NCBI GenBank assembly: GCA_018066225.1
Contig: JAGHRU010000186.1
Span: 1 to 8,393, forward strand
Reading direction: 5' to 3'
Length of the DNA stretch: 8,393 bases
Origin: Candidatus Equimonas enterica
Lineage (GTDB): Bacteria; Bacteroidota; Bacteroidia; Bacteroidales; Bacteroidaceae
Shown: piece by piece, positions 1-7,500 of the stretch
Position numbering within the stretch: the first letter of the stretch is position 1
How the letters are laid out: each line of letters opens with the position of its first letter
The notes under the pieces: model-generated
Databases searched by the model: none
Told to the model about the DNA's origin: nothing
What the model saw: the letters and a program-made list of their open reading frames with translations, nothing else
Translations under genes and position numbers: made by a program

Positions 1-60
1 GCTGGCTGTTGACAAAAAGAGGCGTGTAAGTTATTGAAGATGAAGTGTTTCCACTTTGGA
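1..60. other. Left edge, no assignable feature
   Basis: No gene can be supported here. Two short plus-strand frames are open from the edge and stop at about 29 and 37, so the tail of a plus-strand gene is possible but untestable. There is only a weak 5-bp hairpin, AAGTG(43-47)/CACTT(52-56). Confidence 0.4.
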
Positions 61-92
61 TAAAAAAATTCCCCGATGACTAATCGAGGAAT
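61..92 (-). terminator. Intrinsic terminator of the tRNA-Arg gene
   Basis: Read on the minus strand, ATTCCTCGAT pairs with ATCGGGGAAT. This gives a 10-bp stem with one G-U pair and a 5-base loop (78-82), followed directly by a run of seven T residues (62-68 on the plus strand). It begins about 30 bases past the tRNA 3' end, in the right orientation. The plus-strand reading has only TATTTT after the stem, so any bidirectional use would be weak. Confidence 0.85.
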
Positions 93-121
93 TATTTTCG
101 GTCTACCCGATTTTCTTTCAG

Positions 122-195
122 TGACCCCGTTGGGATTCAAACCCAAGACCTTCAGAACCGGAATCTGACGCTCTATTCAACTAAGCTACGGGGCC
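122..195 (-). tRNA. tRNA-Arg, anticodon CCG
   Basis: The minus strand folds into a complete 74-base cloverleaf. The acceptor stem is GGCCCCG/CGGGGTC (one G-U pair) with discriminator A. The D arm is GCTT/GAGC with a 9-base loop, and the anticodon stem is TCAGA/TCTGA around loop TTCCGGT. The variable loop has 5 bases, and the T arm is TTGGG/CCCAA around TTTGAAT. The anticodon CCG reads the arginine codon CGG. The 3' CCA is not encoded (CTG follows the discriminator), so it must be added after transcription. The gene has its own promoter and terminator and is transcribed away from manA. CGG seems uncommon in the neighbouring genes, which mostly use CGT and CGC, but it occurs (for example Arg153 of manA). 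Confidence 0.96.
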
Positions 196-206
196 TGTTG
201 CGGCTG

Positions 207-237
207 CAAAGATACGAAGAAATACTGACAGTACCAA
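207..237 (-). promoter_or_regulatory. Bacteroidota-type promoter of tRNA-Arg
   Basis: On the minus strand the -7 box TATCTTTG (214 to 207) matches TAnnTTTG exactly. A -33-like TTGG (237 to 234) lies 19 bases upstream, within the usual 19-21 spacing. The -7 box ends 11 bases before the tRNA, so the 5' leader would be very short. The box is followed by CAGC, as in the manA and lnb promoters. Confidence 0.75.
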
Positions 238-280
238 GGGGGCGGACGCAAAAAAATGGCAACGCGTGAGGAAAAATTGC

Positions 281-297
281 CCACGCGATTTGCGTGG
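281..297. promoter_or_regulatory. Palindrome over the manA -33 box, possible operator
   Basis: CCACGC (281-286) and GCGTGG (292-297) form a perfect 6-bp inverted repeat around GATTT, and the arms overlap the TTTG of the manA -33 box (289-292). The related string GCGTGAG occurs at 264-270 and 300-306, flanking the palindrome 36 bases apart, each followed within one base by a run of at least four A. The layout would suit a repressor or activator of manA, but no regulator is visible and the role is inferred. Confidence 0.35.
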
Positions 298-320
298 CTG
301 CGTGAGAAAATGTAACTTTG
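289..320 (+). promoter_or_regulatory. Bacteroidota-type promoter of manA
   Basis: TTTG (289-292), a 20-base spacer and TAACTTTG (313-320) match the phylum consensus for the primary sigma factor in both boxes and in spacing. Transcription should start a few bases after 320, leaving an A-rich leader of roughly 25 bases before the ATG at 352. No Shine-Dalgarno sequence is present, which is normal in this phylum. Confidence 0.85.
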
Positions 321-351
321 CAGCAAATTACAACAAAACTCCCTTACCTCT

Positions 352-1332
352 ATGCAACCTCTAAAATTCAAGGAAATCACGAAGTCACCGCTCTGGGCGG
401 GACAAGACATTGTGGCACTGAAACACTATCCCGTAGGTACGCCTGCCGTCGGTGAGTCGTGGGAAATCAGCGGCGTGCGTGGCGACGAAACGCGCGTCGT
501 GGGAGGCCCTTACGATGGCAAGACCTTGCCCGAACTCATCGCTATGCTTGGCGCAGACCTCGTCGGCCGCCGCAATCTGGAGCGTTACGGCACCGACTTT
601 CCCTTGCTGGTGAAGTTCATCTCCGCCGCAGGTGACCTCTCCATACAGGTGCACCCTGATGATGCGCTGGCGCAGGCACTCGAAGGCAAGCGTTTCGGCA
701 AGACCGAGATGTGGTATATCGTCAAGGCTGCTGAGGGGGCTACGCTTTACAGCGGCTTCAAGCACGACTTGACGCTCGAGGCCTACGACGCCGTGATGGC
801 CGAAGGACGGCTGACGGAGGTGATGGCGCGCCACGAGACGCACGCGGGCGACTGCTACTTCATCCCCGCAGGGCAAATCCACAGCATCGGCGCGGGCAAC
901 CTGCTCATCGAGGTGCAGCAGACGAGCGACATCACCTACCGCGTCTATGACTTCGACCGCGTGGGGGCAGACGGACGAAAACGCCAGTTGCACACCGAGC
1001 AAGCCCGCAAGGCCCTCAATTTCAAGGCGAAAAAGGAGTATCGCACAGCCTATGACGACCGCGAGAATGTCCGCATATTGCTCGAGCAGCATCCCGAGTT
1101 CACCACCAGTGTCTATCATCTCACGGCGCCCTTGACCACCGATTTCTCGACCACGGACTCCTTCGTCATCTTCGTGGCTTATGAGGGCACGGCGCGTCTG
1201 CGCGATGACGAGGGCAATGTCGTCGTGCTTCGTGCGGGCGAGAGCGTGCTCTATCCTGCCACGATGCGCAGCGTCACCTTTGAGCCTGTCGGCACGGAGC
1301 GTTTCAGTTGCATCGAGACCTTTGTGGATTAA
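352..1332 (+). CDS. manA: Class I mannose-6-phosphate isomerase
   Basis: This cytoplasmic zinc enzyme interconverts mannose 6-phosphate and fructose 6-phosphate, linking mannose use and GDP-mannose supply to glycolysis. The 326-residue protein has the short bacterial class I (cupin) layout. Visible motifs are GESWEISG (34-41), then SIQVHPDD (97-104) with zinc ligands Gln99 and His101. KTEMWYIV follows with ligand Glu119, then PAGQIHSIG (172-180) with ligand His177. QTSDITYRVYDFDR (190-203) carries the expected catalytic Arg197. The C-terminal part (about 235-326) is the second cupin half. Length is usual and no key residue is missing. The start is the first ATG after the promoter, and no earlier in-frame start fits. 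The gene appears monocistronic, with a terminator about 130 bases past the stop. The assignment is by motif recognition; the residue roles come from family knowledge. Confidence 0.95.
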   Translation: MQPLKFKEITKSPLWAGQDIVALKHYPVGTPAVGESWEISGVRGDETRVVGGPYDGKTLPELIAMLGADLVGRRNLERYGTDFPLLVKFISAAGDLSIQVHPDDALAQALEGKRFGKTEMWYIVKAAEGATLYSGFKHDLTLEAYDAVMAEGRLTEVMARHETHAGDCYFIPAGQIHSIGAGNLLIEVQQTSDITYRVYDFDRVGADGRKRQLHTEQARKALNFKAKKEYRTAYDDRENVRILLEQHPEFTTSVYHLTAPLTTDFSTTDSFVIFVAYEGTARLRDDEGNVVVLRAGESVLYPATMRSVTFEPVGTERFSCIETFVD

Positions 1333-1378
1333 GGCACGGCTTAAAGCGACAAAATCGCGGTAATAAAACGGATGTTTC

Positions 1379-1398
1379 GGCGGGTCGTAACCCCCGCC
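1379..1398. other. GC-rich hairpin after manA
   Basis: GGCGGG (1379-1384) pairs with CCCGCC (1393-1398) around an 8-base loop. No T run follows, so it is not an intrinsic terminator by itself. It could stabilise the manA mRNA 3' end or be fortuitous in this GC-rich gap. Confidence 0.3.
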
Positions 1399-1402
1399 GC
1401 CG

Positions 1403-1512
1403 CAGACCCGAAAAACGCTCTGCCCAGACCCGAAAAACTGTGTGGTCAGATGCGACGAAGCGTCTGGGCAGATCGTTTTCACGGTCTGCCCAGATTGTTT
1501 CTGCCCTTCGCC
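1403..1512. repeat. Degenerate 22-base tandem repeat array
   Basis: Five consecutive 22-base units begin at 1403, 1425, 1447, 1469 and 1491, each starting with CAGA. Units 1 and 2 share CAGACCCGAAAAAC exactly. Unit junctions form decamers at an exact 22-base spacing: TCTGCCCAGA (1419-1428), TGTGGTCAGA (1441-1450), TCTGGGCAGA (1463-1472) and TCTGCCCAGA (1485-1494). Unit 4 carries the A-rich spacer in inverted form, so 1403-1430 is also an imperfect inverted repeat of 1461-1488 (23 of 28 positions). The array decays after about 1506 into TCTGCCCTT strings. It makes up about a third of the gap between manA and lnb. No function is known to me; it could bind a protein on one DNA face or act through RNA folding. 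Confidence 0.75.
1462..1501 (+). terminator. Intrinsic terminator downstream of manA
   Basis: Positions 1463-1476 pair with 1481-1494 (14 bp, one G-U) around a TTTC tetraloop, and a G-U pair 1462/1495 may extend the stem. TTGTTTC follows, a short T-rich tract. The stem is built from two palindromic decamers of the 22-base array. Its 5' arm can alternatively pair with the copy at 1415-1428, so termination could compete with another fold. Stem strength is good but the T tract is imperfect. Confidence 0.65.
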
Positions 1513-1520
1513 TCTGCCCT

Positions 1521-1559
1521 TGCCGTGGCGTCCTGACGGCAGCCGCCGTGCTTGGCGGC
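1521..1559. other. Two adjacent GC-rich stem-loops
   Basis: TGCCGT (1521-1526) pairs with ACGGCA (1536-1541), and immediately afterwards GCCGCC (1542-1547) pairs with GGCGGC (1554-1559) around a 6-base loop. No T tract follows. They lie between the repeat array and the lnb promoter. Function is unknown and they may be by-products of base composition. Confidence 0.3.
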
Positions 1560-1631
1560 AGGGTGGGAGGTAAAAGACGGAGAAATCAAAAATATACCGA
1601 ATTATATCGCGTGCGTGTGCGAAAGATTTTG

Positions 1632-1639
1632 TAAATTTG
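1632..1639 (+). promoter_or_regulatory. -7 element of the lnb promoter
   Basis: TAAATTTG matches TAnnTTTG exactly and is followed by CAGC, as in the other two promoters. No convincing TTTG is found 19-21 bases upstream (the spot reads near TCGCGTG), so basal activity may be weak or need an activator. The box ends only nine bases before the ATG at 1649, so the transcript would be nearly leaderless. This is probably the promoter for lnb, the PafA-like gene and secA. Confidence 0.6.
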
Positions 1640-1648
1640 CAGCCGAAT

Positions 1649-2944
1649 ATGAAAATGTCGTATCGTCTCCTTTGGCTACCTGTCCTTCTGCTGATGTTTT
1701 TCAGTAGGGGCGTTTCGCGTGTTGCTATGGCGCAGCGCGTGGCCGACGACACGGTGCAAATTTCGCTGCTGACGTGTGCGCCGGGGGCTGAAATCTACGA
1801 GGCTTACGGCCATACCGCTCTGCGCGTCAATAGCCTCGCACGTCCCGACGATGACTACGCCTACAACTTCGGCTGGTTTTCCTTCTCCGAGCCGCACTTT
1901 GCCTGGCGGTTTATCCTCGGCAAGACCGCTTATACGATGGCGCAGCAGAGTTTCCCGCTCTTCGTGACCGACTATGCCAGCCAAGGCCGACGCGTGACAG
2001 AGCAGCGGCTGGCGCTGACGCCGCAGGAGGCCTTGCGCGTCAGGCGTGGGCTGCTCGATACGCTCGCTGTGGCGGGCTATGAAGAGCGCGCTTATCGGCA
2101 GGGCAACTTCGGCGCATGGTACACGCGCAAGGCGCGCTGGCGCTACCATTATAGTTTCCTCTACGACAACTGTACGACGCGCGCCGTACGTACCATCACC
2201 GATGCCATCAAGGCCGAGGGTGGCCACCTCGAATGGCCGTCGCTGCAAGGCTCTGCGCAGCAACTGACGCAGCGCGCCATGCTGCACGACTACACGGCGG
2301 CCTCGCCATGGGGCGACTTCGGCCAAAATCTGATGCTCGCCGCCGAGACCGACAAAATCTATACGGCACTCGAGATGGCCCAATTGAGCTTCTTGCCGTA
2401 CTATGCGCTCGACTACTTTGACAAGGCACTCGTGTGCCGCGCCGACGGCTCGCGTCGCCCGCTCGTGGCCGAGACCGTGGAGATACCCATGATAGCCCCT
2501 ACGGTGGAGCTGCCGACGCCGTCGCCCATCACGCCTGTCGTGGCTGCCGTCGTGCTCTTGGCGGTGGCCATCGTACTGACATGGCAGGAGCGTCGTCGGC
2601 GTTGGGTGAGGCTGGCCTTTGCCTTCGACCTGCTGACGATGACGCTGCGCGGCCTTGTGGGCTGCTTGCTCCTCATCCTCGTGCTTTGGTCGCTGCATCC
2701 CGGGGTGCATCACAACTGGTTGCTCCTCATCATGAGTCCCTTGCCCCTTGTCGGCATTGCCGTGAAGTGCGTGCTGCGCCGCCGAGGGTGTGACTACTAT
2801 AACTACCTGCCCGCCGTGGCAGCCCTCTTGCTGCTTGCTGCCATTGTGGCAGGCGTGCAGCGTGTCCCGACGCCCATTATCTTCGTGGCCTGCACTTTGC
2901 TGGTAAGAGCATACCAGCCTTACGCCCTCTCGCGCAAAGTATGA
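1649..2944 (+). CDS. lnb: Lnb/DUF4105 family predicted lipoprotein N-acyltransferase
   Basis: The family is known from Bacteroides, where Lnb adds the amide-linked acyl chain to the N-terminal cysteine of lipoproteins in place of Lnt; the function here is by homology. The 431-residue protein has a signal peptide (hydrophobic 7-18, AMA-Q cleavage near residue 28). The periplasmic domain follows, with LLTCAPGAEIYEAYGHTALR (His55, Cys43) and YDNCTTR (172-178, Cys175). A His motif followed by an Asn-Cys motif fits a permuted papain-like (LRAT/NlpC-type) site. About five hydrophobic segments follow (roughly 295-311, 331-349, 356-375, 385-404, 407-420). ATG 1649 is preferred; TTG 1637 lies inside the promoter box, and ATG 1655 is a possible alternative. 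The stop overlaps the next start as ATGA (2941-2944), implying translational coupling. No Lnt-type gene is seen here. Confidence 0.85.
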   Translation: MKMSYRLLWLPVLLLMFFSRGVSRVAMAQRVADDTVQISLLTCAPGAEIYEAYGHTALRVNSLARPDDDYAYNFGWFSFSEPHFAWRFILGKTAYTMAQQSFPLFVTDYASQGRRVTEQRLALTPQEALRVRRGLLDTLAVAGYEERAYRQGNFGAWYTRKARWRYHYSFLYDNCTTRAVRTITDAIKAEGGHLEWPSLQGSAQQLTQRAMLHDYTAASPWGDFGQNLMLAAETDKIYTALEMAQLSFLPYYALDYFDKALVCRADGSRRPLVAETVEIPMIAPTVELPTPSPITPVVAAVVLLAVAIVLTWQERRRRWVRLAFAFDLLTMTLRGLVGCLLLILVLWSLHPGVHHNWLLLIMSPLPLVGIAVKCVLRRRGCDYYNYLPAVAALLLLAAIVAGVQRVPTPIIFVACTLLVRAYQPYALSRKV

Positions 2945-4518
2945 ACACCAACCGACACCATCTCCTGCTCACGCTCCTCGTGGCGATGTCCGCTCTCGCG
3001 GCTTCGGACGCCGACGCACAGACCAGTGCGCCGCGTCGGGGTGCTGTCCCCAAGGTTGTCATCAACATTCTCGTTGATCAGTTGCGCTCCGACTACCTCG
3101 AAGCCTTCGCGCCGCTCTACGGCGAAGATGGGCTGCAAAGACTGCTCCAAGACGGCTGTGTATATACGCAGGCCGAGTATCCGATGGCACGCACCGACCG
3201 TGCCTCTGCCGTCGCCACTGTAGCCACGGGCACTGTGCCTGCCGACCACGGCATCGTAGGTGGGCAGTGGATGGATCGTGCTACGCTGCGTCCGGTACAT
3301 TGCTGCCAGAGTGAAGCAGGCATAGCCCCCACTCGGCTCAGCGTCAGTACCGTGGGCGATGAACTCAAAATCGCTACCGAGGGCAAGGCACATGTCATCG
3401 CCATCGCTCCGTGGAGCGAAGCCGCTGTGCTCGCTGCGGGGCATGCTGCCGATGCTGCCGTCTGGATTGATGCGCAGCGTGGTGTGTGGACCAGCAGCGC
3501 ATACTATGGCGGTCATCTGCCGGCGTGGGCGGCCTATGCCAACCAACGCCGCTCCATAGCTGCCACCCTGCAAAGCACGACATGGCGTCCCACCAATGAC
3601 CTCGTCGGCAACTTCTCCTACTTCCTCTCGGGAGGCATGAAGCAGCCTTTTGCCCACCGCTTTGCGGGGAACGAGGCGTGCAGCGACTTCCTGACATCGG
3701 GCTTGGTCAATGACGAAATAGCCCAAGTCGTGGCAGATGCCATAGCGAGCAGCGCCATCGGCACGGACGCTATACCTGACTACATCAGCGTCGTACTCTA
3801 CGCTGGTGGCTTCCGACAGCAGCCTGCGTCACTGTTCCCCATGGAGCAGCAGGACATCTATGTCCGCCTCGACCGCGCTGTCGCTACCATCCTCCGCAGT
3901 GTGGAGCAGAAGGTCGGCACCGACAACGCGCTCATTACCCTCACCTCCACAGGATATACTGCCGAGCAGACTTCCGACCTCAGCCGTTACCGCATCCCCA
4001 CGGGCACCTTCAACGTGCGACGTGCCGCAGGGCTGCTTGGTATGTACCTCACGGCCGCGTACGGTCAAGGGGCATACGTCGAAACGACCTACGGCAGCGA
4101 GATTTACCTCTCGCATAAGGTCATCGAAGACAAGGGGCTGAACTATGGCGAGGTGCTGGGTCGCTGCCAAGACTTCCTGCTCATGCTCGAAGGCGTGAAA
4201 GACGTCTATACTTCGCAGCGTTTGCTACAAGGCGCATGGACGCCGGGCATCGCGCGTTACCGCAGTGGCTACCATGCGCAACGCTCGGGCGACATCCTCA
4301 TCCATGTCACCCCGGGCTGGACCATTGAGAGCGAATCTGGGAGTAAGCCGCCCGTCGCACGCGAGGGCTACATTCCCTTCCCCATTATCTTCTACGGCAA
4401 CGCAGCGCAACCCCAGCATTTCAGCCAAAGCGTCAGCACTGACCGTATCGCGCCTACCATTGCCAAGAGCATCCGTATCCGTGCCCCCAATGCCTCTGCC
4501 GCTGCTCCCCTTTTCTGA
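2941..4518 (+). CDS. PafA-like alkaline phosphatase family protein, probably catalytically dead
   Basis: The 525-residue protein has a signal peptide (about 1-26, ending DADAQ), so it should be exported. The fold is that of PafA and nucleotide pyrophosphatase/phosphodiesterases. VVINILVDQLRSDYLEAF (39-56) gives metal ligand Asp46, ARTDRAS (83-89) the expected nucleophile Thr85, and TGTVPADHGIVGGQW (96-110) the next conserved block. Later ligands are missing. Where PafA-type enzymes read TDYVGH, this protein has AGGFRQ (288-293). TADHG is replaced by TSTGY (335-339), and the final His before VP is Pro479. The substrate-binding Lys-x-Arg is replaced by Trp158-Ser-Glu160. Other fold markers remain (QQDIYVRLDRAV 303-314, AAGHAADAAVWID 165-177, PIIFYG 481-486), so this is divergence, not a broken gene. 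Length fits the family. It is coupled to lnb upstream and lies 48 bases before secA. A binding or scaffold role in the envelope is possible; no substrate can be named. Confidence 0.85.
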   Translation: MNTNRHHLLLTLLVAMSALAASDADAQTSAPRRGAVPKVVINILVDQLRSDYLEAFAPLYGEDGLQRLLQDGCVYTQAEYPMARTDRASAVATVATGTVPADHGIVGGQWMDRATLRPVHCCQSEAGIAPTRLSVSTVGDELKIATEGKAHVIAIAPWSEAAVLAAGHAADAAVWIDAQRGVWTSSAYYGGHLPAWAAYANQRRSIAATLQSTTWRPTNDLVGNFSYFLSGGMKQPFAHRFAGNEACSDFLTSGLVNDEIAQVVADAIASSAIGTDAIPDYISVVLYAGGFRQQPASLFPMEQQDIYVRLDRAVATILRSVEQKVGTDNALITLTSTGYTAEQTSDLSRYRIPTGTFNVRRAAGLLGMYLTAAYGQGAYVETTYGSEIYLSHKVIEDKGLNYGEVLGRCQDFLLMLEGVKDVYTSQRLLQGAWTPGIARYRSGYHAQRSGDILIHVTPGWTIESESGSKPPVAREGYIPFPIIFYGNAAQPQHFSQSVSTDRIAPTIAKSIRIRAPNASAAAPLF

Positions 4519-4566
4519 CAATTCTTCCCCTTATACCCTTCATCCTAAAACACCATTTCCTTATCT

Positions 4567-7500
4567 ATGGATTTCAATAAAATACTCACCAAGTTATTTG
4601 GTAACAAAGCCACGCGTGACCTGAAGGCCATACAGCCTATCGTCGAAAAAGTCAAGGCGTGCACGCCCACCATCCAGACGCTCTCCAACGACGAACTCCG
4701 TGCCCGCACCAAAGCGTTGCAGCAGACCATACAGCATAGCGCTGATGACCTGCTGGAGAAGATAGAGGCGCTAAAAGCAAAAGTTGAGGAGACGCCGATT
4801 GAGGATCGCGTTGTCATCTTCAATCAAATCGACAAACTCGACAAGGAAGTCCTCGAACGTATGGACGTCGCACTGGAAGAGGCTATCCCTGAGACCTTCG
4901 CCATCGTGAAAGACACGGCCCGTCGCTTTGCTGAAAACAAAGATATTACCGTTACGGCCACTGACTTCGACAAAGAACTCGCTGCCGTACACGACTTCGT
5001 GGACATCGAGGGCGATACCGCTGTCTATCACAACCATTGGGAGGCTAGCGGCAACGACACCGTGTGGGAAATGATACACTACGACGTCCAACTCCTCGGC
5101 GGCGTGGTGCTCTCGCAAGGTAAGATAGCCGAAATGGCCACTGGTGAGGGTAAGACCCTCGTCGCTACACTCCCCGTCTTCCTGCGTGCCCTCTCGGGAC
5201 GCGGCGTACACGTCGTCACCGTCAATGACTACCTGGCCAAGCGTGATAGCGAGTGGATGGGACCGCTCTATATGTTCCATGGTCTCAGCGTAGATTGCAT
5301 AGATAAGCATCAGCCCAACAGCGAGGCGCGTCGCAAGGCTTACCAGTGTGACATCACCTTTGGTACGAACAATGAGTTCGGCTTTGACTATCTGCGCGAC
5401 AATATGGCGATGACGCCGTCCGACCTCGTGCAGCGCAAGCACTACTATGCCATCGTCGATGAGGTGGACTCTGTGCTTATCGATGATGCCCGCACCCCGT
5501 TGATTATTTCTGGCCCAGTACCCAAGGGCGACGATCAGTACTATGAGCAGTACAAACCGCTCGTCGAGAAACTCTTCTCCGTGCAGAAGCGTCTGGCTAC
5601 TGACTATCTCACGGAAGCCAAAAAGCTGCTCAAGAGTGGCGACAAAGAGCAGATGGAGCACGCTAACCTCCAGCTCTTCCGCTCCCACAAGGCTTATCCG
5701 AAAAACAATCCGCTCATCAAGTTCCTCTCAGAGCCCGGCATCAAGACCGGCTTGCTCAAAACGGAGGAGATCTATATGGAGAACAACAACAAGCGTATGC
5801 CCGAAGCCACCGAGCCGCTATACTTCGTCGTGGACGAGAAGTTGCGTAGCGTGGATTTGACCGATAAGGGTAACGAATGGCTGGCCAAGGAAATCGGTAA
5901 TGCCGACTTCTTTGTGCTGCCCGACATCGCGGCACAAATGTCAGAACTTGAGGCCGATGCATCGCTCGAGAGTGAGCAGCGCTTGCAAAAGAAAGACGAA
6001 CTCTTGGCAGACTATGCCGTCAAGTCGGAGCGCGTACATACCATCCTCCAATTGCTGAAAGCCTATGCGATGTTCAACATCAACGAGGAGTACGTCGTCA
6101 TGGACGGGCAGGTCAAAATCGTGGATGAGCAGACGGGTCGTATCATGGAGGGACGCCGATGGAGCGATGGCCTGCATCAGGCTGTCGAAGCCAAGGAAGG
6201 CGTGAAGGTGGAAGCCGCTACGCAGACTTTCGCCACCATAACCCTGCAAAACTACTTCCGCATGTACCACAAACTGGCTGGTATGACGGGTACGGCTATC
6301 ACCGAGGCGGGTGAGTTCTGGAACATCTACAAGCTCGACGTGGTAGAGATACCTACCAATCGCCCCATAGCGCGTATAGATATGAACGACCGTGTCTATA
6401 AGACCAAGCGTGCGAAGTACAATGCAGTCATCGAGGAAATCGAGAAATTGCGCTACGCAGGCCGTCCTGTCTTGGTGGGCACCACCTCTGTAGAAGTCAG
6501 TGAGTTGCTTTCGCGTATGTTGCAACTGCGCAAGATACCTCATCAGGTGCTCAACGCCAAGCTGCACCAGAAAGAGGCTGACATCGTGGCTCTCGCTGGT
6601 CAATCGACGCTGACGAAGGTCGTAGAAAACGGTGAGGAAAAGGAACTTCGCTTGGGTGCAGTGACCATTGCCACCAATATGGCGGGTCGTGGTACGGACA
6701 TCAAGCTTACCGAGGAAGTCAAGGCCGCTGGTGGCCTCGCCATTATCGGTACGGAGCGTCACGAGAGTCGCCGTGTCGATAGACAGCTGCGCGGTCGTTC
6801 GGGTCGCCAGGGTGATGTCGGCTCTTCCGTGTTCTTCGTGTCGCTCGAAGACCAACTCATGCGTCTCAATGCCTCGGAGAAGATATCGCACGTCATGGAC
6901 CGCCTCGGCTTCAAAGAGGACGACATGATAGAAAGCCCGATAATCAATAAGAGCATTGAGCGCGCCCAGAAGAAAGTGGAAGAGAACAACTTTGGCGTGC
7001 GTAAGCACTTGCTCGAATACGATGACGTGATGAATAAGCAGCGTAGTGTCATCTACGAGAAGCGTCGTCACGCCTTGATGGGTGAGCGCATAGGTATGGA
7101 CATCTCCAACATGATATGGGACCGTTGTATTCATGTCGTAGAAAACAGTGCTGACTACGCGGCTTGCTGCCAGCGTTTCCTCGAAATCTTCGCAGCAGAA
7201 GCCCCATTCACACAAGGCGAATACGACGGCGGCATCACGCGCGACGCGCTCTATGAGAAAATCTTCCAGACGGTGATGGACAACTTCCGCCGTCGCATGG
7301 ATAAACTCTCCGAAATCGCCGTGCCCGTCATCGACCGCGTCATCGCAGAGTCTGGCGATCGCTACAAGTTTGTCATCGTACCTGTGGCCGACGGTCGCCT
7401 CGTCTATAACATCCGCACTAACCTCCAAGAGGCGCACGACACGCAGTGTAAGTCTGTTGTCAAGGAGTTTGAGAAACTCATCCTGCTGCACAACATCGAC

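Noticed and set aside
9..14. TTGACA, a canonical -35 hexamer.
   Set aside because: There is no matching TATAAT at 16-18 bases, and this phylum uses a different promoter consensus.
1..37. Possible tail of a plus-strand gene ending at the TGA near 35-37.
   Set aside because: Only about 11 codons are visible with no recognisable motif; several frames are equally open, so it cannot be supported.
1403..1512. CRISPR-like appearance of the 22-base repeats.
   Set aside because: The units abut with no unique spacers, are degenerate and palindromic, and no cas gene is nearby.
1308..1634. Plus-strand open frame of 108 codons bridging the end of manA and the gap.
   Set aside because: Its start lies inside manA, the protein is arginine-rich without motifs, and it crosses the 22-base repeats and the terminator hairpin. 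It is best seen as non-coding.
385..1752. Long minus-strand open frame (about 455 codons) opposite manA and the following gap.
   Set aside because: It is antisense to a clear manA gene, has no recognisable domain, runs through the repeat array and terminator, and has no promoter-like box at its start. It follows from the codon bias of manA.
2941..4518. Missing catalytic motifs of the PafA-like gene as a sign of a frameshifted pseudogene.
   Set aside because: The frame is intact from signal peptide to stop, and conserved fold motifs occur in order both before and after the altered sites. The changes are substitutions, not frame errors.
4519..4566. A separate secA promoter in the gap after the PafA-like gene.
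   Set aside because: No TAnnTTTG box is present in these 48 bases and the stretch is simply pyrimidine-rich, so read-through from lnb is the simpler reading.
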